From NCBI RefSeq assembly GCF_025602895.1, contig NW_026516216.1, positions 868,001 to 932,000 on the forward strand: 64,000 bases of DNA. Reading direction: 5' to 3'. The position numbers were made by a program, and so were the translations under genes. Below are positions 10,439 to 21,472 of the stretch, piece after piece (the stretch's first letter is position 1; every line of letters begins with the position of its first letter). The DNA is from Polychytrium aggregatum. Its lineage: Eukaryota > Chytridiomycota > Chytridiomycetes > Polychytriales. Under the pieces are notes generated by a model that was given only the letters and a program-made list of their open reading frames with translations, was not told the origin of the DNA and did no database searches.

Positions 10439-13400
10439 ATGCTCAACTCATTCAAGAAGGACGAAGACTCTGGTATGCCCCATGGCTTCCGGAAAGCGAG
10501 GCAGATGATGGATCCCGACCAGCACGGCGAGCTGGCGGGCCGACTGAATAATGATCCGCACCAGCCCAGGGGTCGGCCCGAGGAGAATGTCATTGACGAC
10601 TATATTTCTAACTGTGAAACAGGCGACGCTGGGGTCTTCTACAACATTGACAAGAGCGTTGTACTACAAGAGGCTCGAGCATTCAATGTCACGCCTATCA
10701 ACCCCCGAAAGTGTCGGCTGATCTTGACCAAGATTGTATACTTGCTCTATCAATCCGAGACCTTCGCCACCAATGAAGCAACAGAGGCATTCTTTTCGAT
10801 CACAAAGCTGTTCCAGTCGAACGACGTAAGCGCGTTGCATCCATAGCAGCACTTTGCGAAAGCAACGATGAGATAATCGGCCCAAGATTGGCATTTGCGT
10901 GCCATGAGTTTCATCGCAAGTAAGCCAGGAGCATAGCCTTCTGATGTTACGACGATCTTGATTCGAACATTGCTCCATCCATCCAAACCAAATTTGTACT
11001 GCTCCAGATCGCACTGCGTCAGATGGTTTATCTTTTGATCAAAGAACTCTCCAAAATTGCCGAGAACACATTCATCATCACATCGAGCCTGACCAAGGAC
11101 ATGACCGCCAAAACAGATGTGATATATAGGGCCAACTCGATTCGAGCCCTGTGCAAAATTACCGACGTAGGAGACACAGTCATATTGAAGCTTTGCTGCC
11201 CGCCGAGAGCGATCGAAACCGTGTGCATCTGTTCACCGCCACCAACTCTATGATTATGTCACACTGTATGATCCAAATGGCATCTCACAGGCATCCATGC
11301 TGCAAGGCATCGAGCGCTTCCTGAAGCAAGCGATTGTTGACAAGAGCCCCAGTGTCTCGAGCGCCGCCCTCGTCTCTGCGCACCACATCTTTGGAATCAG
11401 TAAGGAGGTTGTCAAGCGATGGGCAAACGAAGTTCAAGAGGCCATCAATAGCAAGGGTATCATTACCCAGTATCATGCCCTCGGCCTCATGTATCAGATC
11501 CGACAGCACGATCGTATGGCCGTTATCAAGCTGATCCGCAACTACTCCAAGGGACTTTTGCGCTCGCCTTATGCGTACTGCATGTTAATCCGATACATTG
11601 CCAAGGTCATGGAGGACGACGATGCTGATCGGTAGGCCGCATGACCAGTTGACTGAACCGCTCGAACACATTGGACCTTTTGGCTTCTTCCACCTCTCCT
11701 GGCATCGACAACCACCTGTATGATGCCGTTGGGGGTAAGCTCGCCTCGGAAAGGCAGGATAGCCGAGAGTGGATCTTGCTCACATCAACGATCCGGTTTT
11801 GCTGTGATCTGGCCTACATATAGGTCCGCTATGTATGAGCTGCTGGAAAACTTTCTGCGTCACAAGAACGAAATGGTGATATATGAAGCCGCCCGAGCCA
11901 TCTGTGGACTGAAGGACGTTAGCAACAAGGAGCTTTTCCCGGCTGTTGCTGGTAGGCAGCGCTTGATGCCAATGTACCGGCAGCCTGGCGGTGGGCAAAG
12001 AGTTGTTTGACATGATATAACCCCCTTCCAACCCCAACTACCAGCGCTCCAACTCATGCTCTCAAATCACAAGTCCACCCTGTGCTTTGCGGCCATTCGA
12101 ACTTTGAGCAAGCTGGCCATGACCAACCCCGTTGCTGTCAGTCCATGCAATCTCGACATGGAGAACCTCATTGTAAACTCGAACAGAAGCATTGCCACGT
12201 TTGCTATCACAACCCTTTTAAAGGTCTGTTTTGCTAGGCTTGCTGCGTAGTTACCCGAGCGATATATCGGCTATACACTGTCCACCGTTTGCGTAACTGA
12301 CGAAGTTGCTATCGCTATCGCAGACCGGAAACGAAGCCAGCGTGGATCGTCTCATGAAGCAAATCACGGGGTTCATGTCTGAGATCTCGGACGAATTCAA
12401 GATCATCGTCATCGACGCTGTACGATCCCTCTGCCTCAAGTTTCCGACAAAGCAGCAGCTAATGCTCAACTTTTTGGCCAATGCCTTGCGCGAAGAAGGC
12501 GGATACGAGTACAAGCGCGGCATTGTGGAGGCAATCTTTGATATCATTTACCACATTCCTGAGTCCAAAGAACATGGTGAGCTGATCATTTCACAAGTCT
12601 TACCATGCTCGCCCGCCGTGGGGTACTATGCACCTACATCATACATGGGCCTCGAACTTGTGCTTCATGGATCAAGCACCTGTCTGATGCACAAGCTGAT
12701 GCGTCCTGCTCCCGCCCCCTCCCATTTTTTTTTCTCAGCTTTGTCCCATCTGTGCGAGTTTATCGAAGATTGTGAGTTCACCAAGCTGGCTGTCCGTATT
12801 CTCCACCTCTTGGGATCGGAGGGTCCAAAGACATCACAGCCCTCAAAGTGTATCCGCTACATCTACAACCGAGTCATTCTTGAAAACGCGACTGTCCGTG
12901 TAGCCGCTGTGTCTGCTCTGGTCAAGTTTGCGATCCACTGCGGGGATTTGACCGAGCGCATCAAAGTTCTCCTGACGAGGTAATCCTGTCCTTCTGTGCT
13001 CTACGCGGGCAAGTACTGTTTTTAAACAGAAGCTGACACCACCCATGTCATCTAGATGCCTGGATGATGTCGATGACGAAGTTCGCGATCGAGCGTCCAT
13101 GGCCCTACGCCTTCTCGACGATTCCGAGCTTTCCAAGCGTTACCTGGATAACGGTAAGGCAACTCTCGGGCTACGTGCTCACGTCGACTTTTCGAGATCC
13201 AGTCTCGTTGAAATGCCTGTGCGGCTATCTTACCAGCATTCTGTTGGAATCCAACGTCATGGCCATCATTGGATCTAGAGTCGACCTTCTCCCTTGCGTC
13301 CTTGGAACGTAGTTTGCATCACTACGTGCAATCTCCGTCAGAGCACTCGAAGCCATTCGATATTCAATCCATTCCAGTCATATCGAAGGAGCAGGAGAAG

Positions 13401-14910
13401 GCAGAGCGTGCCCGTAAGGATGATACCGACGCTGCAGTGCGCCACCCGCGACTGGGCGAGCGATCAGGGGGCGTCGGAAATGCTCCGGTTGCGGCGATTG
13501 GAATGCCTGTCGGCAATATCCCATTTGGCTTGCTGCTGACAATCCAACCTACTTTCTTTCCGCAACCCTTCGCTCCACAGGAGCTAAATCGGCCGCTATT
13601 CAAGACGCCGGCATCACGGGCCTTGTATCGAGCTCTGGCGCGAGCTCGTTCCCGTCTTCCTCGGGTGCTCAGAGAGCAGTTCAGGCGACGGCGGCCAGCG
13701 GCCAGCCGGATCCACAAACGGCATACGCTGAAGCCATGGAGAAGATTCCTCAGCTGTCGCATCTCGGTCTTTTGCTCAAGAGCTCCTCGGTGACTGAGTT
13801 GACAGAATCAGAGACCGAGTATCTGGTTGCCTGTGTTCGACATGTTTTCCCCAAACATTTGGTGTTCGAGGTAAGACTTTTTTTTTGTCGAAATTTACTA
13901 TGATAAGGCGACGCTTTCTTGCGTCTTGCCGCCTGCTCGACCGTCTGCGTATCGAAGCTGATCAATCCGTTTCGATTTTAGTTTCAATGTCGCAATACTT
14001 TGAACGATATTTTGCTTGAAAACGTCCACATCCAAATGAATCTGGAAGCAACTGAGGATGAGGAAGCCATTGCTCTCCTCCAGTACGAGCTCTCGATTCC
14101 AATCGATAGATTGCCGTATGACACACCTGGATCAATCTACGTGGTTTACCGCCGACCAGACAACATCTGCCCCACCGGTATGTCGAAATTCTCGCGCGGA
14201 ACGGGCGTGTGAATTGGTCATGGCAAGACATGGGTCATGACGGCAAGACTTGGATCATAACGGCGTCCCTGCATGGATGATTGCGTAGCATCCTTTTCGA
14301 ACGTCCTCAAGTTTATTGTGAAAGACTGCGATCCTGCTACCGGCGAACCTGACGAAGAGGGCTATGAAGACGAATATCCTGTAAGTCTGCACTACCGAAC
14401 GCACCCAGGGCTCGGTAAGCGGCTACTAACGACCGGGTACTTTCATCAGCTCGATGACGTCCAGTTGAGTATTGCGGACTATATGATTCCCAACTATGTC
14501 CCAGAGTTCCGCAAGGCCTGGGAAGGGCTTGGAAAGGAGGCCGAAGCAGTGGAGACATATTCGCTCACTGCCGTCAGCAGCATTCAAGGTAAAATGAAGA
14601 CGTATAGGACGCAACATGTCTTGATTTTGCGACTCGCAGCTCACACACCTCCACTCCAAACTTGTTTCGCCCAGCTGCTGTATCGAACGTGATACAGTCC
14701 CTGGGAATGTGCGCCTGCGAAAATACGGGAACTGTCAAAGACAAGGCGGCAACACATGGCCTGTTGATTGCAGGAACGTTTGTCGGAGGTGTTCCGGTTT
14801 TAGCCCGCTGCAGAATGGCTCTTGATGGGGCATCTGGAGTCACCCTGGAAATCGGCGTGCGTAGCGCAAGCGCTGAAGTCAGCCAGAGAGTCGCTAATGC
14901 CATCAGCTAA
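10439..14910 (+). CDS. SEC21: Coatomer subunit gamma (COPI coat), at least 15 exons
   Basis: Gamma-COP is the large adaptor subunit of the COPI coat on Golgi-to-ER vesicles. Exons read: 10439-10472, 10623-10825, 11008-11166, 11291-11631, 11824-11951, 12045-12223, 12324-12576, 12739-12979, 13056-13153, 13279 to about 13435 (donor unresolved), 13581-13870, 13982-14177, 14289-14380, 14450-14588 and 14675-14910. The start [12 protein letters not shown] followed by [20 protein letters not shown] matches the family. HEAT-like blocks follow ([51 protein letters not shown]). A Ser/Gly-rich hinge lies near 13590-13720. The appendage domain is at 13750-14900 ([55 protein letters not shown]). All joins that were checked keep phase. 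Confidence 0.93.
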
Positions 14911-15356
14911 ATGCTGCGAATGACATCCGAGTCCCGGCGTCGGCGTGGTGGAAACGGTGAGCCCTCATTCAGACATCGGACGGAGTTGTGGGTCGAAAAG
15001 ACAACTGCGAATACAAATACAGCTAGTATACAGATCGACATTGCCTAACGGTGCCATTTCAGCCGAGCAGCAACTGCCCCTCGGTATCCAGATTGCCCGG
15101 CATCTGCGGCCCGTTGGAATCGAAGACATTCGGATGAAGGGTTGGGCATCACGGAGCCGGGCTGTCCTGGGCAGCCAGGGTGACACAGCCGTCCGCCAAT
15201 CATCGCGCGCCACACCGATCCCGGCTGGAGCCGGCTGCAGCCGGCGCGGTTGTGTCGTCCAAATCAGGGCGGTGCAAAAAAACACGAATCTCGACCGCAT
15301 CTGCAATCCCCTGTCTCCTCATCCCTCACCTTCCTCGATCCACCCACACCACCAGC
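14911..15356. other. Intergenic stretch upstream of SSS1
   Basis: No gene supported. A long frame crossing it (from 14945) has no recognisable content. A CT-rich tract just before 15357 would suit a fungal transcription start region. Confidence 0.5.
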
Positions 15357-15934
15357 ATGGCCGACGCTCAACCCTCCTCTGCCGTCTCGGAAAACCTGTC
15401 CGAAGTAATGGAAGGTCCCCAGCAGTTTGCCAAGGACAGCATCCAGTTCATGAACCGATGCACAAAGCCCGATCGCCGAGGTGGGTCTCCGTTAACCCCC
15501 TTTCTCCATGGCGATCTGCTCAATGGCAAGACGAAAAGGCACCCATTTCATTAACGAGGGAATCACCATCGATCCTTCTAGAGTTCATCCAGATTTCCAG
15601 GGCCGTTGCCATTGGATTCCTCCTCATGGGCTTTATTGGATTTTTTGTCAAGCTGATCCATATTCCCATCAACAACATCATTGTGTATGTATCAGGTTTG
15701 TTCAACCATCGCTTGTTTGCTCTCCTCTCTATTGTTAAAACCCTTGCTACATTCATTACCGCGGAATTCCTGCGAACCCTTGTACTTTTTCAACCGTGAT
15801 GACTGGTGCCGATCCCGCTGGAGGCTCATGATGGTCGCCAGCCGCAACTTCGTGCCTTGTGACGTCCGTTCGCCTCCCATGATTCATGCTAATGTTCGTT
15901 CCAATCCTCGGCCTGCAGCGGTGGCGCCAAGTAA
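15357..15934 (+). CDS. SSS1: Sec61 gamma / Sss1, small subunit of the ER protein translocon
   Basis: This is the tail-anchored clamp subunit of the heterotrimeric Sec61 channel. Three exons: 15357-15480 ([20 protein letters not shown] to CTKPDR), 15582-15684 ([20 protein letters not shown] to NNII) and 15919-15934 (VGGAK then TAA). Lengths 124, 103 and 16 sum to 243 nt, giving 80 aa. The family signature is intact: [26 protein letters not shown], then the membrane segment ending [17 protein letters not shown]. The 16-nt last exon is easily missed, but without it the conserved GG end is lost. Introns are 101 and 234 bp. Confidence 0.95.
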
Positions 15935-16441
15935 TTGCGCAAGAAAGCCATCAAACCTTACACTCCAACGACGCCGCCCATCCAGGGCCCTCTCTGTGGC
16001 AAATTTCACCCTCTCGCCCTTCACAAATCCTCATGGTCGGGTCACTGCGGTTATGAGTATGATAGATTGGATCAATAAACTGTTGACGGATACCATCCTA
16101 GCAGGTTTAACTTTATCAATCGACCTGCCTGGTTCATGCCGAAAGGATGGCGTCGAACGGACAGGTCTGTCGCCGCAGATCGATCAATGGGGCTGTGAAA
16201 TTTTCGAACCTCCAGGCGCACAGTGTGAGTGCAGACCTTGCCCAGGCCATCTGAGAGAGCCACTCTTGATGGTGGCATCGGATGTGGACAAGCGATCCGT
16301 GACCCCGATGGCAGATCGCAGGGTGGGGCACGAGGGTGGCAAGACAATCAGACCTCGAGCGCCAGTCCGGCCAGTCCAGTTCCGATCTTGGTGCCAACCG
16401 CCCCACCCGCCAGCACCTCTCGCTCGCATCTTGCCACCGCC
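15935..16441. other. Intergenic stretch between SSS1 and the AKTIP-like gene
   Basis: No supported gene. Overlapping frames on both strands are not backed by motifs or splice signals. It contains the 3' end of SSS1 and the promoter of the next gene. Confidence 0.5.
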
Positions 16442-17929
16442 ATGTCCATCCCCGAAGTACCAAAGCCAACCAGCGCACATGAACTTGAGTTTTACTCCAA
16501 CCACTTTCGCAAATATGAGCTCCTTATTGAATAGTACGGAACTCGGCTCGCTGGGCAATGCATCGAGGCATTTTGCACTCCTGGGGCCTGCCGAAAACGT
16601 TCGACTTATCATTCAAATCTCTGGGCTCATGTTGGGCGACCTCGTCCCGCATTTCCAACACACAGCAAGAATCTCCGAGAGCCCGAGCACTGCCCGACAG
16701 GAGTCTATGTGATGCCCTCTATCGACAACATATACGGTCAGGCATGGTCCCGCAAGCAGGCTGTTCCACTGGTTTCGGCTGTTGACAATGCGACGACCCG
16801 ATCTTTCCCAAACAGAGTGGTACGGGGTCATCTTTATCCACAGAGGATACTACAAAGAAGGTGTTTTCAAGTTTTTCATCGAGATCCCTGAGCAGTACCC
16901 GTACGCCCCTCCAAGGGTCGAGTTCATCACATCGCTATTCCATCCGCTTGTCTCGAAAGATGGCCGATTCTCCTTGGACCAGCAGTTTGCCACCTGGCGC
17001 CCCCGAATCGACAACATTTGTCACATACTGCACTATATCAAAAACTCGTTCAAGGATGCGGTGCTGCAAAACTTGCAAGGTAGCTTCTGGCTATAGATCC
17101 TGTGAATCGTGCAGTGGGCGTTGAGAGCACACTTGGCAGTGGTGTGGAGTTATGGTGCCCGCAAGGATAATGTTGGCGACCTCAATCACCCCACAACGAC
17201 GGCCAAATGACGCACCAGCACCGATAGCCTTTGGGCATCAGCGAGCAGCATTCGGCCATCCTAAAAATTGATGGGAGTCCGGCGATTGTGGCTCGGGGTG
17301 ATTTATCAAGCACCATACTCCGCAATCGGCTGGACGTGATCTCTGACATATCGATTCAATCATCAGAGGAATACTGCTTGAACAAGGAGGCATATAGAAC
17401 GTGAGTTCAGTGTCGGGGCTTCGCGTTGAATATCCGCTGATATGATGCGATAATTCTCGAGCGACACTAATGATTTGTCTTAGATATGTGCGTGATCGAC
17501 ATGCCTTTGTGAAGCTGGCGGCCCAAGTCGCTCAGGCGTCTTCCTCTGAAAAATCTGTCTATGAGCGGATAGAGGGAAGTACCCTCAACTTTTCATACAT
17601 GACTGACGACGAGGCAGAGACGCTAAGACTCAAGCTCATCACCAACCAAGGAGTAAGCGCAGTCTTTATGAGCCCTCTGAGTGTCTGGCTTTTCGCATGT
17701 CAATGAGCTCTATGCATTTCCAACTGGCGAGGATGACGCAGACTTGACGATGAGTGAAGTGGTGTTCTGCATGGCACATTAATCTGATACTTTTGGATAT
17801 TTGAAATCCTAGGCGGTGAGTCTACCCTCGGCTTCTCCAGCGGGAGGACAGAGCGTCTTTGACAAAATCACAACAAACATCAACTACTTTTTCACGGGGC
17901 ATCCAGAGAATGGGCATGGAGGCTTGTAA
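16442..17929 (+). CDS. AKTIP/FTS-like ubiquitin E2 variant (UEV) protein
   Basis: Six exons: 16442-16533, 16666-16736, 16816-17079, 17367-17400, 17484-17652 and 17813-17929. They total 747 nt (248 aa) with phase kept at every join. The order of blocks follows the AKTIP (Fused Toes) family: an N-terminal helix (ELEFYSNHFRKYELLIEY), CPTGVYVMPSIDNIYEWYGV, then GVIFIHRGYYKEGVFKFFIE, the UBC-fold core IPEQYPYAPPRVEFITSLFHPLV, a Trp-Arg-Pro segment and a C-terminal tail (EEYCLNKEAYR, YVRDRHAFVKLAAQ). The catalytic HPN...Cys of true E2 enzymes is absent: HPLVSKDGRF stands in its place, as in UEVs. In animals AKTIP joins Hook proteins and FHIP as a dynein cargo adaptor; that role here is inference. 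Confidence 0.85.
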
Positions 17930-18519
17930 GGCGGAGACCTGCCGAGGAGCAAAAGCCGACGTGATTCCTGTAGTCGTCACTCGATAGCATTTACACATTG
18001 GGAACCATTGCCTTATTTTCTTCCAGTTTATTGCTTTTTGTTTCATTCTTGGAGAATGTTGATGGATGCTCGCCAAAAGATATTGGGTCTCATGATCGTC
18101 CCGAATTCAGGAGGGATGATGGGGAAAGACGAGAGTGATGTGGGGGGGGGGAAATCCATGTGCAATTTTGATACAATGTGCTTGGAGTCGGCGATTGTCG
18201 AGGATGGTTCGACCATAGTGCTTACCTCTCTGCTATACTCGATCCAAGAACACAGTGAAGGTATTTTTGTTGCGAATGTTGACCTCTTGATGGGAAACCC
18301 AACAGTGGAATGAGGAAAGGAGAATTTACTTGGAGCAGGTGTGGTCATGTCAGGTCTGAGAGCTGTCGGCAGGTAATGATGCAACAAAGAAACAACACTC
18401 ATGTCGTGAAAGGGACAAAGTATATGTAGATATGAGTGTGGTGGAGAGAGTGGGAAATCTGGATTTCGGATATGGATCATAAAAACTTTATATAATGGAA
18501 AAGTTTAATCCGCCACAAG
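17930..18519. other. Intergenic stretch before the tRNA pair
   Basis: No gene supported. It is AT-richer than the genes to the left and contains a run of ten G near 18141-18150. A 145-codon minus-strand frame (18043-18480) is low in complexity and shows no family motif. Confidence 0.5.
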
Positions 18520-18603
18520 CCGACGGTAGCTCAGTTGGTAGTAGCATCAGACTGTAGTGAATGAGCAATCTGAGGGTCCCCGGTTCGACTCCGGGTCGTC
18601 GGA
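18520..18603 (+). tRNA. tRNA-Tyr (anticodon GTA) with 10-nt intron
   Basis: The acceptor stem CCGACGG pairs with TCGTCGG (one G-T pair), with discriminator A at 18603. The anticodon stem TCAGA/TCTGA closes the loop CTGTAG...A with anticodon GTA at 18554-18556. A 10-nt intron (18558-18567) lies after position 37, the usual place in tRNA-Tyr. The T arm is CCCGG-TTCGACT-CCGGG. No T run follows, so transcription probably continues into the tRNA-Thr gene 5 bp downstream. Confidence 0.93.
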
Positions 18604-18608
18604 TTCGA

Positions 18609-18681
18609 GCCTTCTTGGCTCAGTTGGCAGAGCGTCTGCCTAGTAAGCAGAAGGTCACCAGTTCAATTCTGGTAGAAGGCA
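18609..18681 (+). tRNA. tRNA-Thr (anticodon AGT)
   Basis: The acceptor stem GCCTTCT pairs with AGAAGGC, with discriminator A at 18681. The D arm is GGCTCAGTTGGCAGAGC. The anticodon stem TCTGC/GCAGA closes the loop CTAGTAA, anticodon AGT (Thr, ACU; probably read as inosine). The T arm is CACCAG-TTCAATT-CTGGTA. It lies 5 bp from tRNA-Tyr. Confidence 0.93.
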
Positions 18682-18688
18682 TTTTTTT
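18682..18688 (+). terminator. RNA polymerase III terminator (T run)
   Basis: Seven T residues immediately follow tRNA-Thr. It is the only T run for the two tRNA genes, which fits one shared transcript. Confidence 0.85.
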
Positions 18689-18699
18689 GGGTTTGGGTG

Positions 18700-19079
18700 G
18701 AAGGGTTTGATGGTCTATGGAATGGAATCAAAGTCAAAAGTGTGTTTCCCCCCCTTCGGAAGCAGAGTGACGTCGACTGGATGGTGGTCGGGATCCGTGA
18801 CGGAGAACCCAGTGAAACATAATAGGTTGAAGGAGATTTATTCAATGTTCAAAACATGGGTCGAAGATCCCCGTCAAAAGTTCCCCCCCCCTCTCGTCCT
18901 GGAGTTCGGGCCGAGGGTCATTTATGTTTTGGACTGGGAAGAAACGGAGGGGGCGGACTCTGGTCGAGGAGTGTGTCGGAGCGTGGGAAGTGATATAATT
19001 AATGGCGCGATGGTGGACATGTTGCAGGCATGACGCGAGTGGTCTCCCGCGTCATGTTCACAAGTGGGTCAACCCCTCA
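18700..19079 (-). repeat. Probable 3' LTR of relic R (outer end uncertain)
   Basis: The inner end is placed at 19079/19080 because the next bases (TTCCCCCCCAAGAAAACCGT) match the purine-tract end of family C (TCCCCCCCCAGAAAAATTGT) on the same strand. A reversed AATAAA (TTTATT, 18837-18842) sits where the poly(A) signal of the family C LTR would be. The outer end lies within a few dozen bases of the tRNA-Thr terminator but could not be fixed, because no partner LTR is available. Confidence 0.45.
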
Positions 19080-19124
19080 CTTCCCCCCCAAGAAAACCGT
19101 GCTGAGGTCGACGTTGGCACGATT

Positions 19125-19919
19125 TTACTGACTCGCTTGGTGTTCTTGGAGAGCCGTCGCCAGTGTCTCACCCTCTGGAAGATTCGGGTGAGACTCGGAG
19201 TACTCCACGACGCTTTCGAGTGCATTATCAAGCAGGAGCTCAAGTGGTTCCCAAGAGTTCCAGCTGGGATCGTAACCTTGCCACTTGACGAGGAATTGAT
19301 GTCGTCGGGTTGGCTTCTTGTATCTCTTGTTGATCTTGTGGGCGAGGAGGATTTCGACTTCGTACTCGTCTTGGTCATCCGCAGCTGGATTGTCGAAGAC
19401 CTGTTGGTTGGGGAAAGGCTGTCGGTAAGGGACAAATGCGGCGGCCGGGAACTCGGGTGAGAACTTGATTGCTGCAGGAAGGTCCAACTTGTATCCCGTC
19501 GATCCGATTTTTTCGACAACTCTGAATGGGCCAAGATACGGCATCTTTATCTTTGACGGGTTGAGGTCGTCGTTGTTGAAGTGATAAGCTGAGGTGTCAA
19601 TCAGGACCTTGTCCCCGAGGTCGAAGGTGATGTCCACTCTGCGCAGGTTGGCATAGTGGAGAGCCTTGTCCTGCGCCTTCTTGAGATTGTCGGATACGAG
19701 GCTGAGTGTCGCATTCATTTGGTCAAGAGATTTCGGAGTGGATTTGATTCGTCAATAACTTCAGCAATTGCGGGGGTCCTCTGATGTTGGCCATGCATGA
19801 GAAATGAAGGTGAGTGTTCAGTTGAAGAGGGGGTGTTGTTGTTGAGAGCGAACTCGATGTACGGAAGTTGTTCCATCCAGTCCGATCCCAAGGTTAGTAT
19901 CGAACACCGAATCGCCTCG
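19125..19919 (-). pseudogene. Relic R pol: integrase C-terminal part and chromodomain
   Basis: The piece reads SDNLKKAQDKALHYANLRRV, DLGDKVLIDTSAYHF, MPYLGPFRVVEKIGSTGYKL and a chromodomain (RHQFLVKWQGYDPSWNSWEP), then a stop at 19125. A one-base shift near 19718 separates it from the upstream integrase core (LGSDWMEQLPYIEFALNNNT). It is interrupted at 19919 by solo LTR S1. Confidence 0.85.
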
Positions 19920-20222
19920 TGTGACGACTCGGTCCAATCGCCACATGTCGCGAGGGCTGGGTCGTGCACGCGAGCGAGGAGACTCCCCACCACTACCCCC
20001 ACCGCGTCTTGCTGGGTTCTCACGATATATAAAGGGTGAAGCCCCAGCACCGGAAGGACCCAGCAAGACGAGTCTTCTATTTATCTCGCCTTCCTGTTCG
20101 CCCCGTTGGTCCATCTCCCTGAATATACGCCCGTTTGCCGTACTCGTCATTGCCCGCTTCCCGCCCGTCCCGTGCCCCGATAGTCCCCTGTTCCGTCCCC
20201 AGTCCGTCCCCCGTTCGTTACA
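19920..20222 (+). repeat. Solo LTR S1 (303 bp, TGTGACGA...CGTTACA)
   Basis: It starts TG and ends CA and is flanked by the 5-bp duplication CCTCG (19915-19919 and 20223-20227). It contains a TATA box (ATATATAAAG, about 20025-20034). A perfect 13-bp inverted repeat, CGTCTTGCTGGGT (20005-20017) and ACCCAGCAAGACG (20058-20070), encloses the TATA box. No internal element sequence remains, as expected after LTR-LTR recombination. Confidence 0.88.
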
Positions 20223-20227
20223 CCTCG

Positions 20228-20460
20228 ACGACAGTGGCAACAAAGCGCTCGACTTGACCGGCGGCTTCATGATGGTACGCAAAGGCGAGGCGGAGTTCGG
20301 TCTTGAGGATCTTGTTGAGTTCCGTCCAGAATGCAGACTTGAACCGTGGGTCTTGATCCGATATAATTGTTCATGCTAACCCGAAGTTCACGAAGACCTC
20401 TCGGAAGTACGGCTTGGAGATGTCTTCGGCAATGTCACGCTTACTCCCCGGAACCAGGAC
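20228..20460 (-). pseudogene. Relic R pol: integrase core fragment with nonsense codon
   Basis: The reading YFREVFVNFGLA is followed by an in-frame TGA (20373-20371), exactly where family C has Gly of FGLAGTFIS. The fragment is interrupted at 20461 by solo LTR S2. Confidence 0.82.
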
Positions 20461-20495
20461 TTTAACGGACGGGGCGAGGGTGGACCGAGGCGAGG
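20461..20495 (-). repeat. Solo LTR S2, left part (continues at 40023-40253)
   Basis: The LTR starts TTTAACGG (probably TGTAACGG originally) after AGGAC (20456-20460). It ends in GTCGTCACA at 40253, followed by the second AGGAC (40254-40258). Element A2 split it. Intact length would be 266 bp. Confidence 0.75.
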
Positions 20496-20804
20496 TGTAA
20501 CGTCCACTACTGGGACGTTGGGGCAAGACGGGGAGGGAGGGGGTACAAGACAAGACAGGACGGGGCAGAACAGGGCGGTGCTAGGCTACTCTAGCGGACG
20601 GGTGAGCTCGGGGAGCACTTACGTTTATTCACGATAAAACCGAACTCCAGACAAACGGGGGGAACGGGGGCAACCCGCAGGTATACCCTGCGGTGGCCTG
20701 CCTGCGGTGCGTGAAAACGCAAAGCGCAGCACAGGTCACGACCCACTGCGCCGCGCAGTACGCGCAGTACGCGCAGCACAGCGTCGGAGATACCATCTCC
20801 TACA
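20496..20804 (-). repeat. 3' LTR of A2 (309 bp)
   Basis: Read on the plus strand it runs TGTAACGTCC...CTCCTACA. I see no difference from the other seven family A LTRs in the window. The sense strand carries AATAAA near its 3' part. Confidence 0.95.
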
Positions 20805-20813
20805 CTCCCACAC

Positions 20814-21154
20814 TTAAGAAGGCTTCCTGCGAGGAGCCCTGCGTGTGCTCTTTATTTGGGGCTCCTCGAGGTGTTTACCGTATTTACTCAGCTCCTCGGG
20901 TGCATGGGACAAGTCCTCCAGTGTTTGCCATGTGTTGCCCGAGTGTGGGTAACCAACCCACTTGACATAAAACCGAAGTGACCCATCAGCCACTTTCTTG
21001 TGCCTCACGATCCTTTCGACTTCATATTCTTGAGTATAGTATTGTCCGAGGTCGTCTTCCAGTGGTGCGTCGTCCGGGACACCTTCGTCGGCGTCGGGGA
21101 ACTGTGCTGGACTGCGGGTCGTGTGGCGACGCAGCTTGGACACATGGAAGACAG
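20814..21154 (-). pseudogene. A2 pol, C-terminal fragment (chromodomain)
   Basis: It encodes [20 protein letters not shown] and the chromodomain ([20 protein letters not shown]) to the normal stop at 20814. It is cut off from the rest of pol by A1 at 21155. Confidence 0.9.
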
Positions 21155-21463
21155 TGTAACGTCCACTACTGGGACGTTGGGGCAAGACGGGGAGGGAGGG
21201 GGTACAAGACAAGACAGGACGGGGCAGAACAGGGCGGTGCTAGGCTACTCTAGCGGACGGGTGAGCTCGGGGAGCACTTACGTTTATTCACGATAAAACC
21301 GAACTCCAGACAAACGGGGGGAACGGGGGCAACCCGCAGGTATACCCTGCGGTGGCCTGCCTGCGGTGCGTGAAAACGCAAAGCGCAGCACAGGTCACGA
21401 CCCACTGCGCCGCGCAGTACGCGCAGTACGCGCAGCACAGCGTCGGAGATACCATCTCCTACA
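21155..21463 (-). repeat. 3' LTR of A1
   Basis: A 309-bp copy identical by eye to the 5' LTR at 26313. It is preceded (sense) by a short purine-rich tract (AAGTGTGGGAG), the likely polypurine primer. Confidence 0.95.
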
Positions 21464-21472
21464 CTCCCACAC

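Noticed and set aside
14945-15799. 284-codon plus-strand frame overlapping SSS1
   Set aside because: Out of frame with the clear three-exon SSS1 gene and crosses its introns. Arg/Ser/Pro-rich translation without family features.
18043-18480. 145-codon minus-strand frame before the tRNA pair
   Set aside because: Low-complexity composition, no motif, no splice context; most likely intergenic.
1-18500. Bacterial-style operons or ribosome binding sites in the left part
   Set aside because: Split genes with GT-AG introns, tRNA intron and Pol III terminator show a eukaryotic nuclear genome.
20005-20070. TAR-like RNA hairpin at the 5' end of the S1 transcript
   Set aside because: The 5' arm lies upstream of the TATA box, so a transcript starting after TATA would contain only the 3' arm. 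The inverted repeat is kept as a DNA-level or 3'-end observation only.
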